A stretch of 64,000 nt of DNA from Falsiroseomonas ponticola. GTDB lineage: Bacteria; Pseudomonadota; Alphaproteobacteria; Acetobacterales; Acetobacteraceae. Each line of letters starts with the position of its first letter. The stretch's first letter is position 1. The stretch spans positions 186,001 to 250,000 of the forward strand of contig NZ_JAERQN010000002.1 of NCBI RefSeq assembly GCF_016805305.1, read 5' to 3'. Below the pieces are notes generated by a model. It was not told the DNA's origin and did not search any database. It saw nothing but the letters and a program-made list of their open reading frames with translations. The position numbers were made by a program, and so were the translations under genes. This document shows, one piece after another, positions 35,574-42,818 of the stretch.

Positions 35574-36179
35574 CTACCCGGCGGCGAGTGGCGCCCTTGC
35601 ATTCTCAAAGGTCGTGATCTGGTCGGCAAGCGTCAGCGTCAGCCCGATCTCGTCGAGGCCCCGCAGCAGGCAGTCCCGCGCGAAGGGCGGCACGGTGAAG
35701 GGGTGCTCCGCGCCGTCCGGCGCGGTCAGCACCTGGCGCTGCAGGTCCACCGTGATGGTGGCGCCGGGGGCGGCGGCCACGGCCTGGCGCAGCGCGTTCA
35801 CGATCGACTCCGGCAGCTTCACCGGCAGCAGCCCGTTCTTCAGCGCGTTGCTGAAGAAGATGTCGCCGAAGCTCTCCGCCACCACGGCGCGGAAGCCCAT
35901 GGCGAGCAGCGCATAGACCGCCGCTTCGCGCGACGACCCCACGCCGAAGTTGCGGCTGGCCACCAGGATGCCGGCCCCGTTGAAGGGGGGCTGGTTGAGG
36001 ATGAAGTCGGGCCGCGTCGCACCTTCCGGGGTGAAGCGGAGGTCGTGGAAGCCATAGGCGACGTAGCGTTCATCCCGCGGCCGCCGCATGAAGCGGGCGG
36101 GCATGATCTGGTCCGTATCGACATTCGGCATGTCGAGCGGCGCGGCGATGGCCGTCAGGGTCGTGAAGGGCTCAGGCAT
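35574..36179 (-). CDS. leuD: 3-isopropylmalate dehydratase small subunit
   Basis: 201 residues, the usual LeuD length. With LeuC it isomerises 2- and 3-isopropylmalate in leucine synthesis. The swivel-domain markers are MPNVDTDQIMPARFM and the substrate loop NFGVGSSREAAVYALLAMGFRAVVAESFGDIF. It follows leuC by 6 bp. LeuA and leuB are not in the window. It could instead serve a citramalate-type pathway; homologous subunits are hard to tell apart by sequence. Confidence 0.92.
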   Translation of the reverse strand: MPEPFTTLTAIAAPLDMPNVDTDQIMPARFMRRPRDERYVAYGFHDLRFTPEGATRPDFILNQPPFNGAGILVASRNFGVGSSREAAVYALLAMGFRAVVAESFGDIFFSNALKNGLLPVKLPESIVNALRQAVAAAPGATITVDLQRQVLTAPDGAEHPFTVPPFARDCLLRGLDEIGLTLTLADQITTFENARAPLAAG

Positions 36180-36185
36180 GGTGGA

Positions 36186-37559
36186 TCACCCTTCCGCCTG
36201 CATGAGGCGCCCGGCGAGCGCCGACGCCGCGGCGGAGGCGGGAGACACCAGATGCGTCCGCGCCCCGCGCCCCTGGCGGCCGGCGAAATTGCGGTTGGAG
36301 GTGGAGGCGCAGCGCTCGCCCTCGCCGACGCTTTCCCCGTTCATGGAAACGCAGAGCGAGCAGCCGCTCTCCTCCCACCGCGCGCCGGCTTCCAGGAAGA
36401 TGCGGTCCAGCCCCTCGGCCTCCGCCGCGCGCTTGGTGGCCGACGAACCCGGGGAGACCAGCATCGGCACGGCGATCTTCCGCCCCTTCAGCACGGCGGC
36501 GGCGGCGCGCAGGTCCTCCAGCCGCGAATTGGTGCAGGAACCCAGGAAGACGCGATCGACGCGGACATCCGCCATCGCCTCGCCCCCCTGCAGGCCCATG
36601 TAGTCGAGGCTCCGCTTCCAGGCGCGGGCGCGGGCCTCGTCGGGGGCCTCCTCCAGCCGGGGGACGCGGGCGGCGAGCGGCACGGCTTCCTCGGGGCTGG
36701 TGCCCCAGGTCGCCATGGGGGTGATGGCGGCGGCGTCGAGCATCACCTCCCGGTCGAAGGCGGCGTCCGCATCGCTGGCGAGCGTCGCCCAGGCCGGGTC
36801 GGGCTGCGCGGGGGCGTGCGGCCGGCCGGCGAGCCAGGCGGCGGTGATGGCATCCGGCGCCACCATGCCGGTGCGGGCGCCGGCCTCGATCGCCATGTTG
36901 CAGAGGGTGAGGCGGCCCTCGACGGACAGCGCGCGGACGGCGCTGCCCGCGAATTCGATGGCGCCGCCAAGGCCGCCGCCGGTGCCGATCGTCGCGATCA
37001 GGGCCAGCGCCATGTCCTTGGCCGTGGTGCCGGCGGGAAGCTGGCCTTCGAAGCGTGCGCGGATCTGGCGGGGCTGGGACTGCCAGATGGTCTGCGTCGC
37101 CAGCACATGCGCGACCTCGCTGGCGCCGATGCCGAAGGCCAGCGCGCCGAGGGCACCATGCGTCGAGGTGTGGCTGTCCCCGCACACCACCGTCATGCCC
37201 GGCAGGGTCAGGCCCTGTTCGGGGCCGGCGACATGGACGATGCCCTGGTCGGGATCGGCGAGGTCGAAGGCGCGGATGCGGTTGGCGCGGGCATTCTGCT
37301 CGAAGGTCTCGATGATGCCGCGGATCTCGGGGTCCTGCACCGCGTCGGTGCGCCGCGCATTGGTGGGGACGTAGTGGTCCCCGAAGCCGAAGGTCAGGTC
37401 CGGGCGCCGCACGGGAATGCCGCGGGCGCGGAGCATGTTGAAGGCGTGGAAGCTGCCTTCGTGGAAATAGTGCCGGTCGATGTAGAGCAGCACGAGCCCG
37501 TCATCGCGCGCATGCACGAGATGGGCATCCCAGATCTTCTGAAACAGCGTTCTTCCCAT
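36186..37559 (-). CDS. leuC: 3-isopropylmalate dehydratase large subunit
   Basis: 457 residues of the aconitase superfamily. The iron-sulfur Cys ligands are in LGSCTNSR and SGCSLC, and other signatures are VCGDSHTSTHGALGALAFGIG and CASTSNRNFAGRQGRG. ATG 37559 gives MGRTLFQKIWDAHLV, the normal LeuC N-terminus; upstream in-frame codons lie opposite the SMP-30 gene and are spurious. It forms an operon with leuD. Some positions (AWATLASDADAAFDREV) vary from enterobacterial LeuC, so a paralogous hydro-lyase role is possible. Confidence 0.93.
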   Translation of the reverse strand: MGRTLFQKIWDAHLVHARDDGLVLLYIDRHYFHEGSFHAFNMLRARGIPVRRPDLTFGFGDHYVPTNARRTDAVQDPEIRGIIETFEQNARANRIRAFDLADPDQGIVHVAGPEQGLTLPGMTVVCGDSHTSTHGALGALAFGIGASEVAHVLATQTIWQSQPRQIRARFEGQLPAGTTAKDMALALIATIGTGGGLGGAIEFAGSAVRALSVEGRLTLCNMAIEAGARTGMVAPDAITAAWLAGRPHAPAQPDPAWATLASDADAAFDREVMLDAAAITPMATWGTSPEEAVPLAARVPRLEEAPDEARARAWKRSLDYMGLQGGEAMADVRVDRVFLGSCTNSRLEDLRAAAAVLKGRKIAVPMLVSPGSSATKRAAEAEGLDRIFLEAGARWEESGCSLCVSMNGESVGEGERCASTSNRNFAGRQGRGARTHLVSPASAAASALAGRLMQAEG

Positions 37560-37620
37560 GGCCGGACCTTGGCCCCGGCCCCGCTGGACGGCAAGAGGGG
37601 TGCGGGGCAGGGTGCGCGGC

Positions 37621-38511
37621 ATGTGGACCGACCCGCCCCGCCTCATCCAGCCCTCCCTCCTCTCCCGCCTGCCGGAGGCGCTGCGCCGCCTGCGGCCGAC
37701 CGCCTGGGCGGATGCCAACCGCGCCGGCCAGGCGGTGGACAGCTTCCTCGAGGGGCCCTGCTTCGATGCGGCGGGGAACCTCTACTGCACCGATATCCCG
37801 CATGGCCGCGTCTTCCGCGTGGCCGGTTCGCACTGGGAGGTGGTGGCGGAATACGAGGGTTGGCCGAACGGGCTGGCGGCGCGCGGCGAGGACCTGCTGG
37901 TGGCGGATTACCGCCACGGGCTGCTGACGCTCGATCCCGTGACGGGCGCCATGGCGCCGCTGCTGGAGACGATCCTCAGCGAGGGGCTGCGGGGCATCAA
38001 TGACCTGATCCTGCTGCCGGATGGCGGCGTGGTCTTCACGGACCAGGGGCAGACCGGGCTGCAGGACCCGACGGGCCGCGTCTGGCGGCTGCATCCGGAT
38101 GGGCGGATGGACAAGCTGATCGGCAACGGGCCGAGCCCGAACGGGCTGGTGATGAACCGCGCCGGCACGCATCTCATGGTGGCGATGACGCGGTCCTGCG
38201 AGATCTGGCGCTTCGTGCTGCGGCCGGATGCGGTGGTGGCGAAGGCCAACCTGTTCTTCCGCATCCCCGCCGGCACCTCCGGCCCCGATGGGCTGGCCGT
38301 CGATGCGCATGACCGGCTCTTCGTCGCCAATCCCGGCCATGGGCAGGTCTGGGTGGTGGATGCGCATGGGCTCTGTACCCACCGGATCGACTGCACCCCC
38401 TTCGGCCGCATGCCGACCAACTGCACCTTCGCCCCCGATGGGCGGACGCTGGTGATCACCGAAAGCCAGTCGGGCAGCCTGCTGGCGGCGGAGATTCCTA
38501 GCCCAAGGTGA
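37621..38511 (+). CDS. SMP-30/gluconolactonase-like beta-propeller protein
   Basis: 296 residues forming a probable six-bladed propeller. Recognisable parts are FLEGPCFDAAGNLYCTDIPHGRVFRV, whose Glu is a metal ligand, INDLILLPDGGVVFTDQG with conserved Asn/Asp, SPNGLVMN, and PDGLAVDAHDRLFVAN with the metal Asp. The family hydrolyses sugar or other lactones with a divalent metal. No signal peptide is seen. The start ATG 37621 lies 61 bp from leuC on the opposite strand. The 3' end overlaps the convergent Bug gene by 14 bp. Confidence 0.83.
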   Translation: MWTDPPRLIQPSLLSRLPEALRRLRPTAWADANRAGQAVDSFLEGPCFDAAGNLYCTDIPHGRVFRVAGSHWEVVAEYEGWPNGLAARGEDLLVADYRHGLLTLDPVTGAMAPLLETILSEGLRGINDLILLPDGGVVFTDQGQTGLQDPTGRVWRLHPDGRMDKLIGNGPSPNGLVMNRAGTHLMVAMTRSCEIWRFVLRPDAVVAKANLFFRIPAGTSGPDGLAVDAHDRLFVANPGHGQVWVVDAHGLCTHRIDCTPFGRMPTNCTFAPDGRTLVITESQSGSLLAAEIPSPR

Positions 38512-39457
38512 TCCCCGTCTCCCGGATCAGGTCCCGCACCAGGGCGCGTTCGCGCACCAGGCGGGCGGCCAGCGCATCGGCCTCGGCGGGCGTCGCCTCG
38601 GCACCGGCGGCGGCGTAGCGGGCGCGGACCTCGGCGTCGGAGGTCGCGTGGTTCACCGCCTCCTCCAGCGTGCGGCGGATGGGCTCCGGCGTGCCGGCGC
38701 GGCAGAAGAGGGCATTCCAGCTCGTGACGTCGAAACCGGAAAAGCCCTGGCTGGCGATGGAGGGATGGGCGCCGATCCCCGCCGCATTGGTGGTGCCGAC
38801 GATGACGGCGCGCCCGCCCTCCACCAGCGGGTTGAGGGAATTGCCGGAGATGATGGCGGCATCGAGCGTCCCCGCCGCCAGATCCCGCGCCGCCTCCGCC
38901 CCGCCCCGGTAGGGCACGTGTTCCAGCCGCACGCCGCCCGCGCGATGCGCCAGCATGACGCCGGCGAGGTGCCCGATGCTGCCCACCCCCGGCGATCCAT
39001 AGGAAAGCCCGCCCGGCGCCGCCCGCGCGGCGGCGAGGAAGGACGCCACATCCGTGATGCCCCGCCCCCGCGCGACGCCGAGCAGATAGGGCACATCCGC
39101 CACGGTGCCGACCGGGGCGAAGTCACGCTCATAGTCGAAGGACAGGTTGCGGTTGATGAACTGCGCCACGACGAAGCTGGCGCTGTCGAAGAGCAGGGTG
39201 TGGCCATCCGCCGGCGCCTGCACCACCTGCGCCGCGCCGATCGCGCCGCCGGCGCCGGAGCGGTTCTCCACCACGATCTGCTGGCCGAGGAAGGCCGCCA
39301 TCCGCGGCTGGATCAGCCGCGCCAGCGTGTCCGAATTGCCGCCGGGGGCGAAGGGCACCACGAGCCGGATCGGCCGGTTCGGGAAGCCCGCCGGGCGCTG
39401 CGCCAGCGCCGGCGCGGCGAGTAACGAGAGGGCGAGCAGCAGGCGGCGCGTGGCCAT
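38498..39457 (-). CDS. Bug-family (TTT) periplasmic solute-binding protein
   Basis: 319 residues. The signal peptide is ATRRLLLALSLLAAPALAQ, followed by IRLVVPFAPGGNSDTLARLI, IVVENRSGAGGAIGAAQVV and EHVPYRGGAEAARDLAAG, characteristic of the family. ATG 39457 is preceded by a strong GGAGGA at good spacing. It stands alone between the SMP-30 gene (convergent) and a RibD-like reductase (divergent), with no permease genes. The ligand is unknown. Confidence 0.9.
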   Translation of the reverse strand: MATRRLLLALSLLAAPALAQRPAGFPNRPIRLVVPFAPGGNSDTLARLIQPRMAAFLGQQIVVENRSGAGGAIGAAQVVQAPADGHTLLFDSASFVVAQFINRNLSFDYERDFAPVGTVADVPYLLGVARGRGITDVASFLAAARAAPGGLSYGSPGVGSIGHLAGVMLAHRAGGVRLEHVPYRGGAEAARDLAAGTLDAAIISGNSLNPLVEGGRAVIVGTTNAAGIGAHPSIASQGFSGFDVTSWNALFCRAGTPEPIRRTLEEAVNHATSDAEVRARYAAAGAEATPAEADALAARLVRERALVRDLIRETGITLG

Positions 39458-39531
39458 GGCGGTTCCTCCGGTTTGGGGCGGAGCGTAAGGCCGCGGGCGC
39501 CCGACTGTCATTCCCCCGCCGGAGTCCCGCC

Positions 39532-40059
39532 ATGCCCGCCTTCCTCCATTGCCACATCGCGACGACGCTGGATGGCAGGATCGCCCGCGCCGACGGGTCC
39601 GTGGACTGGCTGACGGAGGGCGCGCCGCCGCCGGAGGCCTTCGGCTTCGAGGCCTTCTATGCCGGCATCGACGCCATCCTGATGGGCCGCGGGACCTTCG
39701 ACGCCGTGCGCGCCATGGGCGACTGGCCCTATCCCGGCAAGCCCACCGTGGTCGTCACCGCCCGCCCCCTGGCCGATGCGCCGCCGGAAGTGGAGGCGAT
39801 CGGCGGTGTCGCCGCCGCCGTCGCGGCGCTGGAATCGCGCGGCCATGCGCGGGTCTGGGCGGAGGGCGGCGGGCAGCTGCTGCGCGGGCTGCTCGCGATC
39901 GGGCGGCTCGACCGGCTGGAGATGGCGGTGCTGCCGCTGGTGCTGGGGGAGGGGCCGATGCTCTTCCCGCCGGGCACCCTGGAGACGCGCTTCCGCCTGG
40001 CGCAGGCCCGCGCGGTGGAGGGCGGGTGCCTGCACCTGGTCTATGACCGGATCGCCTGA
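39532..40059 (+). CDS. Dihydrofolate-reductase-fold (RibD C-terminal-like) reductase
   Basis: 175 residues, the size of stand-alone RibD_C proteins. FLHCHIATTLDGRIA opens the NADPH-binding fold, DAILMGRGTFDAV and KPTVVVTARPL form the middle, and ARVWAEGGGQLLRGLL is the nucleotide-binding GGG motif. These proteins reduce pterin- or deazaflavin-like compounds, but the specific substrate is not deducible. It lies 32 bp before the CaiB-type gene in the same direction and may be co-transcribed. Confidence 0.8.
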   Translation: MPAFLHCHIATTLDGRIARADGSVDWLTEGAPPPEAFGFEAFYAGIDAILMGRGTFDAVRAMGDWPYPGKPTVVVTARPLADAPPEVEAIGGVAAAVAALESRGHARVWAEGGGQLLRGLLAIGRLDRLEMAVLPLVLGEGPMLFPPGTLETRFRLAQARAVEGGCLHLVYDRIA

Positions 40060-40091
40060 GGGCCGATAATCGGGGCGAGAAGGAACCACCG

Positions 40092-41282
40092 ATGACCTCC
40101 CCCACGCCCCTCGCCGGCCTCCGCGTGCTTGAATTCACCCACATGATCATGGGGCCCTCGGCCGGCATGGCGCTGGCGGACCTGGGTGCCGAGGTCATCA
40201 AGGTGGAGCCGGCGCCCGATGGCGATTCGACCCGGCGGCTGACGGGCTCCGGCACCGGCTTCTACGCCGCCTTCGGGCGCGGGCGCCGCAGCCTCTGCGT
40301 CGACATGAAGAAGCCGGAGGGCATCGCGCTGGTGCAGCGCCTGGCGGCGCGGGCGGATGTGCTGGTGGAGAATTTCCGGCCCGGCGCCATGGCGAAGCTG
40401 GGGCTGGGCTACGAGGACCTGGCCAGGGTCAATCCGGGGCTCGTCTATGCCTCCTGCAAGGGGTTCCTGCCCGGGCCCTATGAGCACCGGACGGCACTCG
40501 ACGAGGTCGTGCAGATGATGGGGGGCCTCGCCTACATGACCGGGCCCACGGGGCGGCCGCTGCGGGCGGGCAGCAGCGTGATCGACATCATGGGCGGGCT
40601 TTCCGTGACGGTCGCGATCCTGGCCGCGCTGCGGGAGCGGGAGGGCACGGGCCGCGGCGGGCATGTGCAGGCGGGGCTCTTCGAATCGGTGGCGCTGCTG
40701 ATGTCCCAGCACATGGCGCAGGCCCATATGACGGGCGTCGAGCCGCCGCCCATGTCCACGCGCCTGCCGGCCTGGCCGGTCTACGACATCTTCGACACGG
40801 CCGATGGCGGCCAGGTCTTCGTGGGCGTCGTCACCGACACTTCCTGGCCCATCTTCTGCAACGCCTTCGGGCTCGGGGACATGGCGACCGACCCCAGCCT
40901 CGCCACCAAGAACCAGCGGGTGGAGGCCCGGGCGCGGACCATCCCCCGCATCGCCGCGGCGCTGGCGGCCTATACCAAGGCGGAGCTGATGGCGAAGTGC
41001 GAGGCGCTCGGCCTGCCCTTCGCGCCGATCGGGCGGCCGGCGGAGCTGTTCGAGGACCCGCACCTCAACGGATCGGGCGGGCTGGTGCCGATGACGCTGC
41101 CGGATGGGCGGCCGATCAAGCTGCCGGCGCTGCCGGTCTCGATCGACGGCGCCCGGCCCGGCGGCGCGGGGGATCTGCGGCCGCCCGGGGCGGATGGCGC
41201 GACGATCGCGGCGGAGCTGGGCTATTCGGCGGAGGAGATCGCGGCGCTGCGCCAGGCGGGGGTGATCACGGGCGGGGTGTGA
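40092..41282 (+). CDS. CaiB/BaiF family (class III) CoA-transferase
   Basis: 396 residues. Class III CoA-transferases move CoA between carboxylic acids through an aspartyl-CoA intermediate. The likely catalytic Asp165 is in SSVIDIMGGLSV. Family features are LAGLRVLEFTHMIMGPSAGMALADLGAEVIKVE, the CoA region VLVENFRPGAMAKLGLGYEDL, and the C-terminal RPAELFEDPHLNGSGGLV. The length is standard. It ends just before the second SOS-box element at 41290, which points back into its 3' end on the other strand. Confidence 0.9.
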   Translation: MTSPTPLAGLRVLEFTHMIMGPSAGMALADLGAEVIKVEPAPDGDSTRRLTGSGTGFYAAFGRGRRSLCVDMKKPEGIALVQRLAARADVLVENFRPGAMAKLGLGYEDLARVNPGLVYASCKGFLPGPYEHRTALDEVVQMMGGLAYMTGPTGRPLRAGSSVIDIMGGLSVTVAILAALREREGTGRGGHVQAGLFESVALLMSQHMAQAHMTGVEPPPMSTRLPAWPVYDIFDTADGGQVFVGVVTDTSWPIFCNAFGLGDMATDPSLATKNQRVEARARTIPRIAAALAAYTKAELMAKCEALGLPFAPIGRPAELFEDPHLNGSGGLVPMTLPDGRPIKLPALPVSIDGARPGGAGDLRPPGADGATIAAELGYSAEEIAALRQAGVITGGV

Positions 41283-41289
41283 CTTTTTA

Positions 41290-41405
41290 GTCGCTAACCC
41301 GTTTAAGCCGATTATGCCGTTTAAGCGGGTTTAGCACCGTTTTCGCGGGGGGGGCTCAGCGCCGGACGCGCCTCCGGCGGTGGCCGGACCGAACATAGGG
41401 CGAAC
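41290..41405 (-). repeat. SOS-box-headed intergenic repeat, copy B
   Basis: Read on the minus strand, a LexA-type box is followed by the 21-mer shared with copy A (41350-41330) and a 40-base tail (41329-41290). The tail reads as about 9-base units: GCTTAAACG, GCATAATCG, GCTTAAACG, GGTTAGCGA. GCTAAACCCG at its start can pair with CGGGTTAGC at its end (one bulged A), with an inner TTAA/TTAA pair. The element sits in the 146-bp gap between the CaiB-type and LysE genes, 39 kb from copy A and inverted relative to it. Confidence 0.7.
41391..41405 (-). promoter_or_regulatory. Predicted LexA (SOS) box, copy B
   Basis: GAAC (41391-41394), seven bases, GAAC (41402-41405) on the plus strand, which is GTTC-N7-GTTC on the minus strand. 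It matches the alphaproteobacterial LexA consensus exactly and shares CTATGTTC with copy A at 2222-2229. The lysE stop lies 24 bp to the right, so the box is downstream of lysE and not at its promoter. Confidence 0.55.
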
Positions 41406-41428
41406 AAAACCCTTCCGCCACCCTTTTC

Positions 41429-42070
41429 TCACCCCGGCCGCTTCGCCACCGCCAGCCCCAGGCCGAGCGCGATCATCGCCCCGCCCGAGGCCTCCCGCAG
41501 CCGTCGCACCAGGGTCGGCCGCGCCGCCGCGCCCTGCCGCAGCCGGCCGGCGGCCAGCGCCACCGCGACATCGGCCAGCGTGTTCAGCAGCACCGACACC
41601 GTCCCCAGCACCACGAATTGCAGCCCGGCATGGCCCGCGGCGGGATCGACGAATTGCGGCAGGAAGGCGAGGAAGAAGGCCGCGGTCTTGGGGTTCAGCG
41701 CCTCCACCACCACCCCCTCCCGGAAGGCGCGGCGGGGGCCGCCAAGGGGAGGCATCGGGGGCGCCACGGGGCCGGCCAGGGCCTCCGCCCGCGCGGTGCG
41801 GATGGTGCGCCAGCCGAGCCAGACGAGGTACAGCGCGCCGGCCCATTTCAGGGCGTTGAACAGCTCGGCACTCGCCAGCACCAGGGCGGAGACGCCGAGG
41901 CTGCCGGCCAGCACATGCGCCATGCCGCCCAAGCCGGTGCCGAGGCTGCTGGCGATGCCCTCCGCCCTTCCGCCCGCCAGCGTCCGCGCCGCGACATAGA
42001 ACAGGCCGGGGCCCGGCGTGATGGCCAGCAGCAGCGCGGCGGCCAGGAACAGGGGGAGCGCCTCCGTCAT
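41429..42070 (-). CDS. LysE-family amino-acid exporter
   Basis: 213 residues with about six membrane helices. The N-terminal hallmark ITPGPGLFYVAARTLAGGRAEGIASSLG is the LysE/RhtB signature, and EALNPKTAAFFLAFLPQFVDP is the conserved middle motif. It exports amino acids or similar small metabolites across the inner membrane. The start overlaps the PaiB stop by 4 bp, forming a two-gene unit that diverges from the MocR-type regulator at 42819. That regulator is therefore a candidate controller. Confidence 0.9.
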   Translation of the reverse strand: MTEALPLFLAAALLLAITPGPGLFYVAARTLAGGRAEGIASSLGTGLGGMAHVLAGSLGVSALVLASAELFNALKWAGALYLVWLGWRTIRTARAEALAGPVAPPMPPLGGPRRAFREGVVVEALNPKTAAFFLAFLPQFVDPAAGHAGLQFVVLGTVSVLLNTLADVAVALAAGRLRQGAAARPTLVRRLREASGGAMIALGLGLAVAKRPG

Positions 42071-42690
42071 GCGGGCATCGCCGCGGCCACGGCGCGATCC
42101 GCCGGGCGGTCGCTGGCGGACAGGGCGGCGCGCACGCCGTCCCGGTCCGCGGCGTTGCGGTTCTGGCTGAGCTTGCGCTTGCCCTCCAGCCGCGTGATCG
42201 GCAGGCGGAGCCCGACGATGCCCTTCAACTGGCCGCGGATGAAATCGGCCGGCGCGTCGGAGACCGCCCAGGGTGTCTGGCGCGGCGCCTCGTGCCGCTC
42301 CGTCAGCCTCGTCACCAGCGCCAGCAGGCGGTCGGGGTCGTCGTAGAACTCGGCCGGGCCGCAGGCCTGGATGGTGACGTAGTTCCAGGTCGGCACCACG
42401 CGGTGATGCTCCGCCTTGGAGGGGTAGAAGGAGGGGCTGACATAGGCGTCCGGCCCCATGAACACCGCCAGCGCCTCCCCCAGCGGGGGCAGGCGCCCTT
42501 GCGGGTTGGCGCGGGCCAGGTGGCCATGCAGCGTGCCGAAGGGGCCGTCATCGGGGTCGAGGAAGAGGGGCAGGGGGCTGGCCATCAGGCCCTGCTCCGT
42601 CGCGGTCACGAGGTTGGCCAGGCCCGCGCCGCGGATCGCCTCATGCAGGGCGGGCAGGTCGTCCAGGCGGAAGGCGGGGGGGATGTACAT
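42067..42690 (-). CDS. paiB: PaiB-like FMN-binding negative regulator
   Basis: 207 residues, usual for the family. It starts MYIPPAFRLDDLPALHEAI, as PaiB proteins do, and has PLPLFLDPDDGPFGTLHGHLARAN and YVSPSFYPSKAEHHRVVPTWNYVTIQ, the flavin-reductase-like split-barrel core that binds FMN. Family members repress sporulation and protease genes in Bacillus; in proteobacteria the role is unclear. It is the first gene of the paiB-lysE unit opposite the MocR regulator. Confidence 0.85.
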   Translation of the reverse strand: MYIPPAFRLDDLPALHEAIRGAGLANLVTATEQGLMASPLPLFLDPDDGPFGTLHGHLARANPQGRLPPLGEALAVFMGPDAYVSPSFYPSKAEHHRVVPTWNYVTIQACGPAEFYDDPDRLLALVTRLTERHEAPRQTPWAVSDAPADFIRGQLKGIVGLRLPITRLEGKRKLSQNRNAADRDGVRAALSASDRPADRAVAAAMPA

Positions 42691-42720
42691 GGCTCGGTCT
42701 CCGCCCTGGACCCTGCCGTG

Positions 42721-42735
42721 CTTCTGGCCCAGAAG
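42721..42735. promoter_or_regulatory. 15-bp palindrome upstream of paiB and pdxR-like gene
   Basis: CTTCTGG (42721-42727), one central C, then CCAGAAG (42729-42735) form a perfect inverted repeat 31 bp upstream of paiB. It lies in the shared divergent promoter, next to the GGCCAGTT repeats. It is a candidate dimeric-repressor operator, unverified. Confidence 0.45.
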
Positions 42736-42739
42736 GAAC

Positions 42740-42808
42740 GGCCAGTTCCGGGCAGAATCAGTGGGCCAGTTGATGGCGCCGGTTTGGGGGCTAGTTCGGG
42801 GGCCAGTT
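42740..42808. promoter_or_regulatory. Direct-repeat operator array GGCCAGTT in divergent promoter
   Basis: GGCCAGTT occurs at 42740-42747, 42764-42771 and 42801-42808, with GGCTAGTT at 42789-42796. Start-to-start spacings are 24, 25 and 12 bp, near multiples of 12. MocR-type regulators typically bind direct repeats in the promoter they share with a divergent target, which fits the layout here. The last repeat ends 10 bp before the regulator's ATG, suggesting autoregulation. Confidence 0.6.
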
Positions 42809-42818
42809 CGGGGGCGCC

